Positions 16,701-24,302 of a DNA stretch of 64,000 nucleotides are shown here, piece by piece. The notes beneath the pieces are model-generated. The model searched no databases and had not been told where the DNA came from. It saw only the letters and a list, made by a program, of their open reading frames with translations. This stretch comes from DATJLY01 sp035518375 (GTDB lineage: Bacteria; Pseudomonadota; Alphaproteobacteria; ATCC43930; CGMCC-115725), in assembly GCA_035518375.1 (NCBI GenBank), contig DATIXQ010000129.1:1-64000 (forward strand), read 5' to 3'. Numbering within the stretch: the first letter of the stretch is position 1; each line of letters begins with the position of its first letter. The position numbers and the translations under genes were made by a program.

Positions 16701-17969
16701 ATGATCACACGCGAAGAGAACGAACGTCTCGTCCGGGTGCGCCGCGGCACGCCGGCGGGCGAGCTTTTGCGCCGCTATTGGCAGCCGGCCTGCCTTTCGA
16801 GCGAGCTTCCCGAGAAAGATGGCGCGCCGATCCGCGTCAAGCTTCTGGGCGAAGACCTGATCGCCTTCCGCGACACCGGCGGAAAGACCGGGCTCGTCGC
16901 CGCCTTCTGCCCGCACCGCCGCGCACCCCTCTTCTTCGCGCGCAACGAGGAGCTCGGGTTGCGCTGCGTCTATCACGGCTGGAAGTTCAACGTCGCGGGC
17001 CAGTGCGTCGACATGCCGTCGGAGCCCGGCGACAGCCCGATGAAGGCGGATGCGAAGGTCTTGGCCTATCCGACCTACGAGAAGGCGGGCGTCGTATGGG
17101 CCTATATGGGCCCCAAGGAGGCGATGCCGGAGCCGCCCGATTACGAATGGATGCGCGCGCCCGACACGCATCGCTACGTGTCGAAGACCTATGAGTCGTG
17201 CAACTACCTCCAGGCGCTCGAGGGCGGACTCGACACGGCGCATTCGTCGTATCTCCACAACATGTCGCTCGGCAACACGACCCAGTATCGCCTGCGCGAC
17301 CGCGCGCCGCGGCTCGACGTGGTGCGCACCGATTACGGCTATTACTACGTCTCGACGCGCAAGGCCGGCGAGGACGGCCATTACGTCCGGCTCTATCACT
17401 ACGTCCTGCCGTATCAGCAGATGCGCGGCGGCTTGAACGGGATCGGCCGTGACAACCACGTGCCGAAGCTCGACGGACATCTCTGGGTCCCGATCGACGA
17501 CGGCGAGACCAACGTTTACAACTGGGGCTACAGCGCCGATCCGGCCATGCCGATCAGCGAGGAGATGCAGGAGGCGTTCGAGCACAATTCCGGCCGCGGC
17601 AAGGACGACCTCATCCCCGGCACCTTCAAGCTGAAGCGCAACCTCGCGAACGACTACCTGATCGACCGTCAGGTGCAGAAGACTCAGACCTTCACCGGCA
17701 TCGACGGCATCAACACGCAGGACTTCGCGCTCCAGGAAGGGATGGGGCCGATCGTCGACCGCAGCCAGGAATATCTGGGCTCGAGCGACCGCGCCATCGT
17801 CACGCTCCGCAACGTGCTGCTCGAGGCGATCGCCGCGGTCGAGCGCGGCGAGCCGGCGCCCGGCACCGATCCCGCGACCCATCGCGGCATTAGACCCTAT
17901 GACGGGCTCGTGCCGCCGGGCTCGACTTGGCGCGAGACCTTCGCCGAGGGCCTCGTCTGCGCCTGGTAG
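16701..17969 (+). CDS. Rieske [2Fe-2S] aromatic ring-hydroxylating oxygenase, alpha subunit (paralogue C)
   Basis: Third phthalate-dioxygenase-like oxygenase, 422 residues. Rieske ligands are C70-x-H72 and C89-x2-H92; the catalytic iron motif is D178-x2-H181-x4-H186, here DTAHSSYLH rather than DSAH. The frame is open from 16665, but ATG 16701 aligns exactly with paralogues A and B (MITREENERLVRVRRGTPAGELLRRYW). The ribosome-binding site is weak. Divergence from A and B around the active-site loop suggests a different substrate. No redox partner genes are adjacent. Confidence 0.9.
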   Translation: MITREENERLVRVRRGTPAGELLRRYWQPACLSSELPEKDGAPIRVKLLGEDLIAFRDTGGKTGLVAAFCPHRRAPLFFARNEELGLRCVYHGWKFNVAGQCVDMPSEPGDSPMKADAKVLAYPTYEKAGVVWAYMGPKEAMPEPPDYEWMRAPDTHRYVSKTYESCNYLQALEGGLDTAHSSYLHNMSLGNTTQYRLRDRAPRLDVVRTDYGYYYVSTRKAGEDGHYVRLYHYVLPYQQMRGGLNGIGRDNHVPKLDGHLWVPIDDGETNVYNWGYSADPAMPISEEMQEAFEHNSGRGKDDLIPGTFKLKRNLANDYLIDRQVQKTQTFTGIDGINTQDFALQEGMGPIVDRSQEYLGSSDRAIVTLRNVLLEAIAAVERGEPAPGTDPATHRGIRPYDGLVPPGSTWRETFAEGLVCAW

Positions 17970-17974
17970 CCTGA

Positions 17975-18091
17975 CGCCGGCGACCCGCTTGTCGAGTGGT
18001 ACGCTCTTCGAGCGGGATCGTGTCGATCATCGCGACCGCGTTCCTCAAGGACTATACCGGCAAGGACATCTCGGCCGAATACGACCGCTGA
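17975..18091 (+). other. possible degraded C-terminal coding remnant
   Basis: Between the Rieske gene and the convergent GMC gene lies a short open stretch. Its last 23 codons (GTG 18020 to TGA 18089-18091) read like the natural end of a protein (ATAFLKDYTGKDISAEYDR), with normal codon use. It has no clear ribosome-binding site, and its upstream part is Arg-rich and not protein-like. It could be the tail of a deleted gene, a frameshifted extension, or chance. Confidence 0.3.
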
Positions 18092-18100
18092 GCCATTGCC

Positions 18101-19708
18101 TCACGCCGCGGCGCGGGCACGCGCCGCGGCACGGATGAAGGCCGCGCCCTTCTCGGCGATCATGAAGGTGGGCGCGTTGGTGTTGGTCGAGGTGACGTTC
18201 GGCATGACCGAAGCATCGATCACGCGCAAGCCCTCGAGCCCGTGCACGCGGAGCTGATCGTCCACCACGGCCATCGCATCGCTTCCCATCTTGCAGGTGC
18301 AGGTAGCGTGATAGACGGTCGAGCCGTTCTTGCGCGCGTAATCGACGAGCTCTTCGTCGCCGACGATGCCGGCGCCCGGCAGGATTTCGGCGCCCAGATG
18401 CTGTTTGATGGCCGGCGCGTTGAACAGGCGGCGCAGGAAATTGAGCCCGCCGGCAACAGCGCGGCAATCGGTCTGGTGCGAGAGATAGCGCGGATTGATG
18501 GCCGGCGCCTCGGCCGGGTTCGGTGATTTCGCGAGCACGTAGCCGCGCGACAAGGGCCGCATCTGCCACATGCCGCCGGTGACGCCGGGCTCGTCCTCGA
18601 AGGCGCCGAGTTGCGCCTCCTTGAAGCTGCCCGGCGCGAACGAGCACTGCACGTCCGGCGTCGCCGATTCCTCCAGCACCTTGACCGACGCGGCAACGAG
18701 CGAGGCGCTGTAGGTGAGGATGCCGTCGCCCTTGACGAGATAGCGCAGCACTTCGCCCGCGAGCGGCAGGCCGCGCGAACGCTCGTTGATGGTCGGCAGG
18801 CCGATCACACGGTGCGTCATACGCACGATGAAATGGTCCTGCAGATTCTGGCCGACGCCCGGCAGCGCATGGCGCACCGGCACGCCGATCTTCTTGAGAT
18901 GCTCGGGGTCGCCGACGCCGGAAAGCTGCAAGAGGTGCGGCGTGCCGACCGCGCCCGCGGACAAGATGACCTCGCGGTCGACCTCAACGCGCTCGCGCCG
19001 CCCGCCCTTCTCGTACTCGAGGCCGATGGCGCGCGTGCCATCGAACAGCACGCCGCGAACGAGCGCGTGAAGCACGACCGAAAGATTGGGGCGACTCATC
19101 GCCGGCCGCAGATAGGCCCGCGCCGCCGACATGCGCCGGCGGCCGCCGCGCGTCTGCTGGCACGGACCGATGCCGCCATGCGGCAGCGCGTTGACGTCGG
19201 CGCGGAAGGGCAGCCCCACCTCCTGCCCAGCCGCGATCACCGCCTGGCACAGTGGCGGCATGTCGCACATGTGACTCGTCGAGAGGGGCCCGCCCGTGCC
19301 GCGCCACTCGTTGCTCTCGCCGGTCCAGTTCTCGGTGAGCTTGAAATAGGGCAGCACGTCGTCCCACGACCAGCCGCGATTGCCGAGCTGCGCCCAATGG
19401 TCGTAGTCCTCGGGCTGGCCGCGCACATAAATGAGGCCGTTGATCGAGCTGGAGCCGCCGAGGCCCCGCCCGCGCGGATAGAGGATGGCACGGCCGGCGG
19501 TGCCAGGATCGGGCTCGGCGCGGAAGCGCCAGCTCGCGGTCGGATGATCGAGCAGCTTGGTGAAGCCTGCCGGGATATGGATCAGCGGATTCCAATCGCG
19601 CCCGCCCGCCTCGATCAGCAGCACCTTGGCGGTCGGATCCTCCGACAGGCGGTTCGCGAGCACGCAGCCGGCCGTGCCGGCCCCGACGATGACGTAATCG
19701 ACCTTCAT
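18101..19708 (-). CDS. GMC-family FAD-dependent oxidoreductase (choline dehydrogenase-like)
   Basis: A 535-residue GMC flavoprotein that oxidises a primary alcohol, or a related substrate, to an aldehyde. It has the N-terminal FAD site VIVGAGTAGCVLANRLSE, GMC signature 1 (RGRGLGGSSSINGLIYVRG, about residues 80-98), signature 2 (GAVGTPHLLQLSGVGD, about 253-268) and the C-terminal catalytic His in YHATCTCKMG and Asn region near NVTSTNTNAPTFMIAEKGA. GGAGGAAG precedes the ATG. It is convergent with Rieske paralogue C and separated from its own upstream neighbour by an AT-rich spacer with a sigma-70-like promoter. Confidence 0.9.
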   Translation of the reverse strand: MKVDYVIVGAGTAGCVLANRLSEDPTAKVLLIEAGGRDWNPLIHIPAGFTKLLDHPTASWRFRAEPDPGTAGRAILYPRGRGLGGSSSINGLIYVRGQPEDYDHWAQLGNRGWSWDDVLPYFKLTENWTGESNEWRGTGGPLSTSHMCDMPPLCQAVIAAGQEVGLPFRADVNALPHGGIGPCQQTRGGRRRMSAARAYLRPAMSRPNLSVVLHALVRGVLFDGTRAIGLEYEKGGRRERVEVDREVILSAGAVGTPHLLQLSGVGDPEHLKKIGVPVRHALPGVGQNLQDHFIVRMTHRVIGLPTINERSRGLPLAGEVLRYLVKGDGILTYSASLVAASVKVLEESATPDVQCSFAPGSFKEAQLGAFEDEPGVTGGMWQMRPLSRGYVLAKSPNPAEAPAINPRYLSHQTDCRAVAGGLNFLRRLFNAPAIKQHLGAEILPGAGIVGDEELVDYARKNGSTVYHATCTCKMGSDAMAVVDDQLRVHGLEGLRVIDASVMPNVTSTNTNAPTFMIAEKGAAFIRAAARARAAA

Positions 19709-19772
19709 CGCTTCCTCCCGCCGCCCCGCCCGGCTCCTGCCGGTTCGGGCCCAAAACTAACTAATTGTTTTA

Positions 19773-19800
19773 TTCATATAAATTGGGTTCGTTCTGTAAA
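19773..19800 (-). promoter_or_regulatory. putative sigma-70-type promoter of the GMC oxidoreductase gene
   Basis: In an AT-rich patch that stands out in this GC-rich window, the minus strand reads TTTACA (19800-19795), 16 bp, then TATGAA (19778-19773). The predicted transcript start near 19766 would leave a leader of about 58 nt before the GMC ATG. Assignment rests on pattern matching only. Confidence 0.4.
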
Positions 19801-19897
19801 ATCACGCGTGGCGACCGCGCCGCCATAAAATTTTGCGTACAGGCCAAGCCTAGTGCCGGCAGCCGCGCTGTTCAAGCGCCGACCGGTTTCCTCTATC

Positions 19898-20509
19898 TCA
19901 GTAGCCGACCGTGAAGCGCCGGCGCGAGTGGCGCGGCGCCTCGATCTCGTCCGCCATGGCGATCGCGAAATCCTCCATCGAAATCGAACTCGTGCCGTCG
20001 GCGGCGACAAGGAGATGATCGCCCCCGAGGCGGAACTTGCCGATGCGCGCGCCGGGAGCAAATTGGCCCGACGGCGAGAGGAAGGTCCAGTCGAGCGTTT
20101 TCTCGGCCCGCAAGAGCGCCAAGAAACCACTGCCGGCACGCGCCTCGGGGCGTACCTGCGGCGGCAGATCGTCGCCATCGACGAGCTGGCGGCCGGCGGC
20201 ATTGAGGAGCGATCCTGCGCCGCCGACGACGAGAAAGCGCTTTGCGCCAGCCGCCTTCACGGCAGCGATGAGGACGGCCGGATCGATCTGCACGAATCGC
20301 GTCGCCGATACGACCGCGTCGTGCCCGGCGATCAGGGGCGCGAGCGCCGCGGGATCGCGCGCGTCACCCTCACGTGCCACGACGCGCTCATGCGGCTGCA
20401 CAGCCTCGGGATGGCGCCCGATCGCCGTGACGCGGTGGCCGCGGCGCAGGAGTTCCGCGGTGACGCGCGAGCCCGCCTTGCCCGAGGCGCCGATGACCGC
20501 GATGTTCAT
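19898..20509 (-). CDS. NAD(P)-binding atypical SDR / NmrA-like reductase
   Basis: A 203-residue Rossmann-fold protein of the NAD(P)H-binding (YwnB/NmrA-like) family. It opens with IAVIGASGKAGSRVTAELLRRGHRVTAIGR, the dinucleotide-binding glycine motif, and contains DAVVSATRFVQID and a KRFLVVGGAGSLLNAAG segment typical of anaphase-promoting-complex-like or flavin-reductase-like proteins. It appears monocistronic: 189 bp separate it from the GMC gene, and it is divergent from the helicase leader. Its role is unknown; relatives act as quinone or azo reductases or as redox sensors. Confidence 0.8.
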   Translation of the reverse strand: MNIAVIGASGKAGSRVTAELLRRGHRVTAIGRHPEAVQPHERVVAREGDARDPAALAPLIAGHDAVVSATRFVQIDPAVLIAAVKAAGAKRFLVVGGAGSLLNAAGRQLVDGDDLPPQVRPEARAGSGFLALLRAEKTLDWTFLSPSGQFAPGARIGKFRLGGDHLLVAADGTSSISMEDFAIAMADEIEAPRHSRRRFTVGY

Positions 20510-20798
20510 TACTTCCTCCTTGCCAAAAGAGACGGTAGTGGGTTTGGGTCCCCGCGACCATCTCTAGAGGTTCGTCACTTGACTTTCCTACCTGCGACCG
20601 CCATTTAGCTTAGCAGCATTATCTCGCGCACACGCGAGGTGCGCCTCCCCGATCCCGGGGCGGCGATTTTCGAAAATGCTCCGCGTCAATCGAACTTCCC
20701 GGTCGCGTGGGCCGGGATCGACCCAGGGCAAACCACGAACGGTTTGCACGCGCTTGGTCGGCGCGGCTGAGCCCACGCCTGTCCAAGAAAGTCATAGA
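20510..20798. promoter_or_regulatory. divergent upstream region and structured leader of the DEAD-box helicase gene
   Basis: The 289-bp spacer holds no convincing gene. It includes a perfect 12-bp palindrome ATTTTCGAAAAT (20666-20677) and, directly before the helicase start, an imperfect stem-loop. In that stem-loop CTTGG (20753-20757) pairs with CCAAG (20783-20787), and GGCG (20760-20763) pairs with CGCC (20776-20779). Helicases of this type are often cold-induced through their leaders, so the stem-loop may matter; this is inference. Confidence 0.35.
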
Positions 20799-22160
20799 GT
20801 GCAATCTTCATTTTTTGATCTTCAGCTTGGCGAGCCGCTGTTACTCGCGCTCGCCGCCGAGAAATACCTGACACCCACCCCCATCCAGGTGCAATCCATC
20901 CCGCCGTCGTTGGCGGGCCGAGACGTTTTGGGCCTCGCCCAGACCGGGACCGGCAAGACCGCCGCGTTCGCACTTCCGATCCTCCAACGCCTTTCCTCGC
21001 AGCGCTTTGATAGAGGCCCCCGGGCGCCGCGTGCCCTGGTGCTGACGCCGACGCGCGAACTCGCGATTCAGGTCGCCGACAGTTTCCGCCGGTACGGGCG
21101 ACACTTGCCGTCACTGAGCGGTACGGTCGTCTTCGGCGGAGTGGGCCAGCAACAGCAGATCGATGCGCTCGCGCGCGGCGTCGACATACTTGTCGCGACG
21201 CCCGGACGCCTGCTCGATCTCGCCGCGCGAAAGTTCGTGCGCTTCGAGAAGCTCGCAATGCTCGTGCTCGACGAAGCCGATCGGATGCTCGACATGGGCT
21301 TCCTTCCGGACGTGAAGCGGATCATCGCGCTCCTTCCCAAGGAACGCCAAACTTTGCTGTTCTCCGCGACCTTGCCCGATAGCATCGGCCGGCTTGCGGA
21401 GAGCATCCTGCGAAAGCCGGTCAGGGTCGAGGTCGCGCCGCCTGCGACGACCGTCGAACGCATCGACCAGCGCATCATCTTCGTGCCGAGCCCGGAAAAG
21501 CACCGCATCCTTGCCGAACTCCTCCGCGATACGGCGATTTCGCGCGCGCTTGTGTTCACCCGCACCAAGCACGGGGCCGACCGCGTCGCCGAGCGGCTCG
21601 CGCGGATCCCAATTCATGCCGCGACCATCCACGGCAACAAGTCGCAGCTCGCGCGGCAGCGCGCGCTCGCAGGATTTCGCGACGGACGCATCCGCGTCCT
21701 GGTGGCGACCGACATTGCCGCACGTGGCATCGACGTAGACGGCATCAGCCACGTTTTCAATTTCGACATCCCCAACGAGGCGGAAAACTATGTCCATCGC
21801 ATCGGACGCACGGCGCGTGCCGGTGCTTCGGGCGTGGCGATCGCCCTGTGCGATCCCTCCGAGCGCGCGTTTGTCAGCGCAATCGAAAAGCTGACGCGGC
21901 GGCGCCTCCGCGTCATCGAGCGCGCGAGTCAACTTGCCGGCGGCGCAGCCACAACAGTTGATCCGCTGCCACGGGCGCTTGTCATCGACCGGACCGTGCC
22001 GGCAGAAAAGAGAGGCTCCAATGGCCAGGCCGCAAATGCGCAAGATGGTGGTCACCGGCGATCACCTCGTGGCAGCGGACAGCGGTCCGCCGTGGACCGT
22101 CCACTGGGACACCGCCGCGCGGAGCGACGGAAATTGGAGTATCGTGCGCACCAGCAATGA
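20799..22160 (+). CDS. DEAD-box ATP-dependent RNA helicase (RhlE-like)
   Basis: RNA helicase of 453 residues from a GTG start, acting in RNA unwinding, ribosome assembly or cold adaptation. Motifs in order: Q-motif region (FFDLQLGEPLLLALAAEKY...PTPIQ), motif I AQTGTGKT, Ia PTRELAIQ, II DEAD within VLDEADRMLDMGF, III SAT, IV-V TDIAARGIDVD, VI HRIGRTARAG. The open frame reaches back to 20676, but GTG 20799 gives the family N-terminus right after the leader stem-loop. The basic low-complexity tail runs 140 bp into the next gene in another frame. That overlap is unusually long, and the tail could be an artefact of a lost stop. Confidence 0.9.
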   Translation: MQSSFFDLQLGEPLLLALAAEKYLTPTPIQVQSIPPSLAGRDVLGLAQTGTGKTAAFALPILQRLSSQRFDRGPRAPRALVLTPTRELAIQVADSFRRYGRHLPSLSGTVVFGGVGQQQQIDALARGVDILVATPGRLLDLAARKFVRFEKLAMLVLDEADRMLDMGFLPDVKRIIALLPKERQTLLFSATLPDSIGRLAESILRKPVRVEVAPPATTVERIDQRIIFVPSPEKHRILAELLRDTAISRALVFTRTKHGADRVAERLARIPIHAATIHGNKSQLARQRALAGFRDGRIRVLVATDIAARGIDVDGISHVFNFDIPNEAENYVHRIGRTARAGASGVAIALCDPSERAFVSAIEKLTRRRLRVIERASQLAGGAATTVDPLPRALVIDRTVPAEKRGSNGQAANAQDGGHRRSPRGSGQRSAVDRPLGHRRAERRKLEYRAHQQ

Positions 22161-22557
22161 GATGACCGCGCTCGAACGCGCGGCGCATTTCGTGAAGCTC
22201 GGATTTGTCGTTCACGCGATCAAGGACCCCTCGGGGACGACCATAATGAACGCGGGCGAGATCAAGCGACGGTTCAGCCCCGCCGAAGACAAAGCACTCG
22301 ACGGGGAATCCCCCGCCAGCTCCGCGACGACCGAGCAGTCGGCGCAGGACATCCTGCGCGGCTTCGTCGACGACTATAAAGCAACGCCGGGCCGCATGCT
22401 TGCCGCGGCGACGCTCCATGCGCTGCTCTCGCCGCATGGCGTCACGCGCATTCAGTTTGATCGGGCCGTGGGCTACGCCAAGGATCATGGCTGGCTCAGC
22501 GTCGCCGATGGCGTTCTCACTCTGACACAGGCCGGCTATGCCGCCGCCCTGGCGTAG
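22021..22557 (+). CDS. conserved hypothetical protein
   Basis: A 178-residue soluble protein of unknown function. ATG 22021 has AGAGAGG upstream and starts inside the helicase gene (140 bp overlap). The first part (MARPQMRKMVVTGDHLV...WTVHWDTAARSDGNWSIVRTSNEMTALERAAHFVKLGFVVHAIKD) looks like a small alpha/beta domain. The C-terminal 60 residues, with TRIQFDRAVGYAKDHGWLSVADGVLTLTQAGYAAA, resemble a winged-helix-like segment. Overlap with the helicase suggests co-expression. No catalytic motif is recognised. Confidence 0.7.
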   Translation: MARPQMRKMVVTGDHLVAADSGPPWTVHWDTAARSDGNWSIVRTSNEMTALERAAHFVKLGFVVHAIKDPSGTTIMNAGEIKRRFSPAEDKALDGESPASSATTEQSAQDILRGFVDDYKATPGRMLAAATLHALLSPHGVTRIQFDRAVGYAKDHGWLSVADGVLTLTQAGYAAALA

Positions 22558-22595
22558 CGCGGCGTTCGTGCGACCAGGAAAACAGGGGAGTGCCC

Positions 22596-22766
22596 ATGGC
22601 ATTCAGACCGAACTACCGGCAACAGCGCAATGAGCGCAACCGTGTCAAGGAAGAGCGCAAGCAGGAAAAGCTGCTGAAACAGCAGGAAGCCGTCGAGAAG
22701 CGCAAGGCCGCGCGCGAAGCAGCGGCGCCGAGCGACGAACCGAGCGATGAAGCGCCGAAGAGTTGA
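22596..22766 (+). CDS. small highly charged coiled-coil-like protein (56 aa)
   Basis: A short gene below common ORF cut-offs. AGGGGAG precedes ATG 22596; the product starts MAFRPNYRQQRNERNRVKEE and continues as an uninterrupted Lys/Arg/Glu/Gln helix (about residues 9-45) ending in an acidic Ser/Pro tail. The N-terminal FRPNY followed by a charged helix recalls small conserved alphaproteobacterial proteins of unknown function. It lies 38 bp after the previous gene and 25 bp before the next small gene. RNA or ribosome association is plausible given the charge and the helicase neighbour; this is inference. Confidence 0.65.
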   Translation: MAFRPNYRQQRNERNRVKEERKQEKLLKQQEAVEKRKAAREAAAPSDEPSDEAPKS

Positions 22767-22791
22767 GGAAGCGGCTTGAAGGGATCAGCTC

Positions 22792-23028
22792 ATGAACACA
22801 CCGGAAAACCATCGCAACGCCGCTTACCGCCGGGCCGAACAGCTCTTGACGGCGAAAGAGCACAAAGAGGGCGAGCGCGTCAGCGACCGCGAGAACGAGC
22901 GCCGTAAGGAAGACGAGAAGATTGCGCGCCTGCGCGCGCTGCGCCTCGCGAAGGAGGCGGCCGAGCAGAGCGCGGCACAACCCGTCGCGCCGCGCGCCGG
23001 CAAAAAAAGGCCGCCAAAATCCGGGTGA
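22792..23028 (+). CDS. small charged hypothetical protein (78 aa)
   Basis: A 78-residue product preceded by GAAGGGA at suitable spacing. It is rich in Glu, Lys and Arg, with a predicted long helix (EQLLTAKEHKEGERVSDREN, then KIARLRALRLAKEAAEQ) and a basic Lys/Pro tail (GKKRPPKSG). It follows another tiny charged gene and the helicase, so the four genes may form one transcript. No family is recognised. Confidence 0.6.
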   Translation: MNTPENHRNAAYRRAEQLLTAKEHKEGERVSDRENERRKEDEKIARLRALRLAKEAAEQSAAQPVAPRAGKKRPPKSG

Positions 23029-23092
23029 GCGCTATTCTGTATCCTTAGATAACCGCGGCCCGCAAAGGGACCAGGCAGAACGCAGCCGCCGA

Positions 23093-23371
23093 TCAGGCGG
23101 CGTGGTGGCTATAGCCGCGCCAGGGATGGGTCGTGATGTTGAAGCCGGTCTTGCGCAGCTTGTAGATCGCGACCTTGAGGCCGATCGCCGCCTCTTCCGG
23201 CTCCCGCGTGCTGCAGCCGTAGATCGCCTGGAGCAGCTCGTTCGACGACACCACCCTGCCGCGTGCTGCGGCAAGCTCACGCGCCACGCCCGAAATCAGA
23301 TAGGCACGCTGCGCGCGTTCCAGCGCCCGGACAAAGGCCTTCAGGGAAATAGTGTGGAGTTCATCGCGCAT
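23093..23371 (-). CDS. winged-helix DNA-binding domain protein (OmpR/PhoB C-terminal type)
   Basis: A 92-residue stand-alone winged-helix domain. Residues 32-90 show the trans_reg_C pattern: ELAAARGRVVSSNELLQAIYG (helix 1-2 with the loop), EPEEAAIGLKVAIYKLRKTGFNITTHPWRGY (recognition helix, then the wing hairpin ending in the aromatic GY). The receiver domain usually attached to it is absent. The ribosome-binding site is weak. It may be a small regulator of the neighbouring stress genes, or a DNA-binding remnant. Confidence 0.75.
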   Translation of the reverse strand: MRDELHTISLKAFVRALERAQRAYLISGVARELAAARGRVVSSNELLQAIYGCSTREPEEAAIGLKVAIYKLRKTGFNITTHPWRGYSHHAA

Positions 23372-23516
23372 GTGCCTGACTTTCGGGCCGGAAGGGCCGC
23401 TTCATATTGGTTAATTACGGAACGCTTACGAGGGCGGATCACCGAGGCCGACACACGTCGATAAAAAGATTCGTCAAATCACGCTTCAGTAGAAATAAAG
23501 TATTTGTAAAAGAAAA

Positions 23517-23550
23517 GGCCCCGCCCGGTGAGGGGGCTCCGGGCGGGACC
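23517..23550 (-). terminator. rho-independent terminator of the rpoE-chrR transcript
   Basis: The 9-bp perfect stem CCCGCCCGG (23520-23528) / CCGGGCGGG (23539-23547) has a 10-nt loop and two more G-C pairs after a mismatch. On the minus strand it is followed directly by TTTTCTTTT. It sits about 90 bp after the chrR stop and before the winged-helix gene, in the right orientation to end the sigma-factor operon. Confidence 0.65.
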
Positions 23551-23636
23551 AAGTCCGCAAGGACAAAACGCGTTTTGAAAGCGCGAGATCCTTGCTAATG
23601 ACTTATACGGGGGTCCGCCTGGACCGGATCATGAAG

Positions 23637-24302
23637 TTAAAAGCCGGTGAAACGCTGAATCGTGCGGGCGAGCAGGCTGTCGAATTTGAGCGGCCCCTCA
23701 GTCGCGATGACGCAGATACAGTCTTCGTCGCGGCCCGAGATCGGCTCGTGCACGATGTCGTCGTCGGTCTCGCCGATATCGCCGCTGCCATAGCGGCCAA
23801 GTTCGTCTGAATAGGAGCCGCTCAGGACAAGCGTCAGCTCCGTCCCCGTGTGGCCATGCCGAGGCAGGCACTTGCCGGGCCCGATGCGCAGAATGCGCAG
23901 ATTGCCGCCGCGCAAGACGTCGTGCGGCAGGACCTCGAAATGGCGGATGCCTGGAGCGAGGAAACGCCACGGAATATTCTCGAGTCCGCCGTGCAGATAG
24001 CGTGCAAGCGGCGCCGGCAGGCGCGGATCGACGGGCTGGAAAGGTTGCGTCGGGCGTGCGGCAAGCCGAGCCTCGGGCCTGTCGAGGAGCGCGAATACGC
24101 GATCACGCGCGGTGGTCTCGAGCGCGACCGGCGCCAAGCTTTCGAGCATGCTGCCGCCGATCGCCTCCGCCTCGGCGACCTGGTGGCGGCAATCGGGGCA
24201 ATAGGAAAGGTGTGACGCGGTGACGAGCGCCAGCGCCTCGGTCAAGGAGCCGGCGGCATAGGCGAGGAGCGTCGCCTCGCTCGGATGTTGGCGCGGCGTC
24301 AT
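23637..24302 (-). CDS. chrR: ChrR zinc-binding anti-sigma factor with cupin domain
   Basis: Cytoplasmic anti-sigma factor that holds the ECF sigma factor RpoE inactive and releases it on singlet-oxygen or related stress. The 221 residues contain an N-terminal zinc anti-sigma domain with ligands H6, H31, C35 and C38 (HLSYCPDC), the same numbers as in the Rhodobacter sphaeroides protein. The C-terminal cupin has H149, H151, E155 and H185. The ATG overlaps the rpoE stop by 4 bp, giving coupled synthesis of sigma and anti-sigma. A hairpin terminator follows. The preserved ligand set argues for a working sensor. Confidence 0.9.
   Translation of the reverse strand: MTPRQHPSEATLLAYAAGSLTEALALVTASHLSYCPDCRHQVAEAEAIGGSMLESLAPVALETTARDRVFALLDRPEARLAARPTQPFQPVDPRLPAPLARYLHGGLENIPWRFLAPGIRHFEVLPHDVLRGGNLRILRIGPGKCLPRHGHTGTELTLVLSGSYSDELGRYGSGDIGETDDDIVHEPISGRDEDCICVIATEGPLKFDSLLARTIQRFTGF

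Noticed and set aside
23592..23810. 72-codon plus-strand frame antisense to chrR
   Set aside because: No family match and overlaps the well-supported ChrR cupin end.
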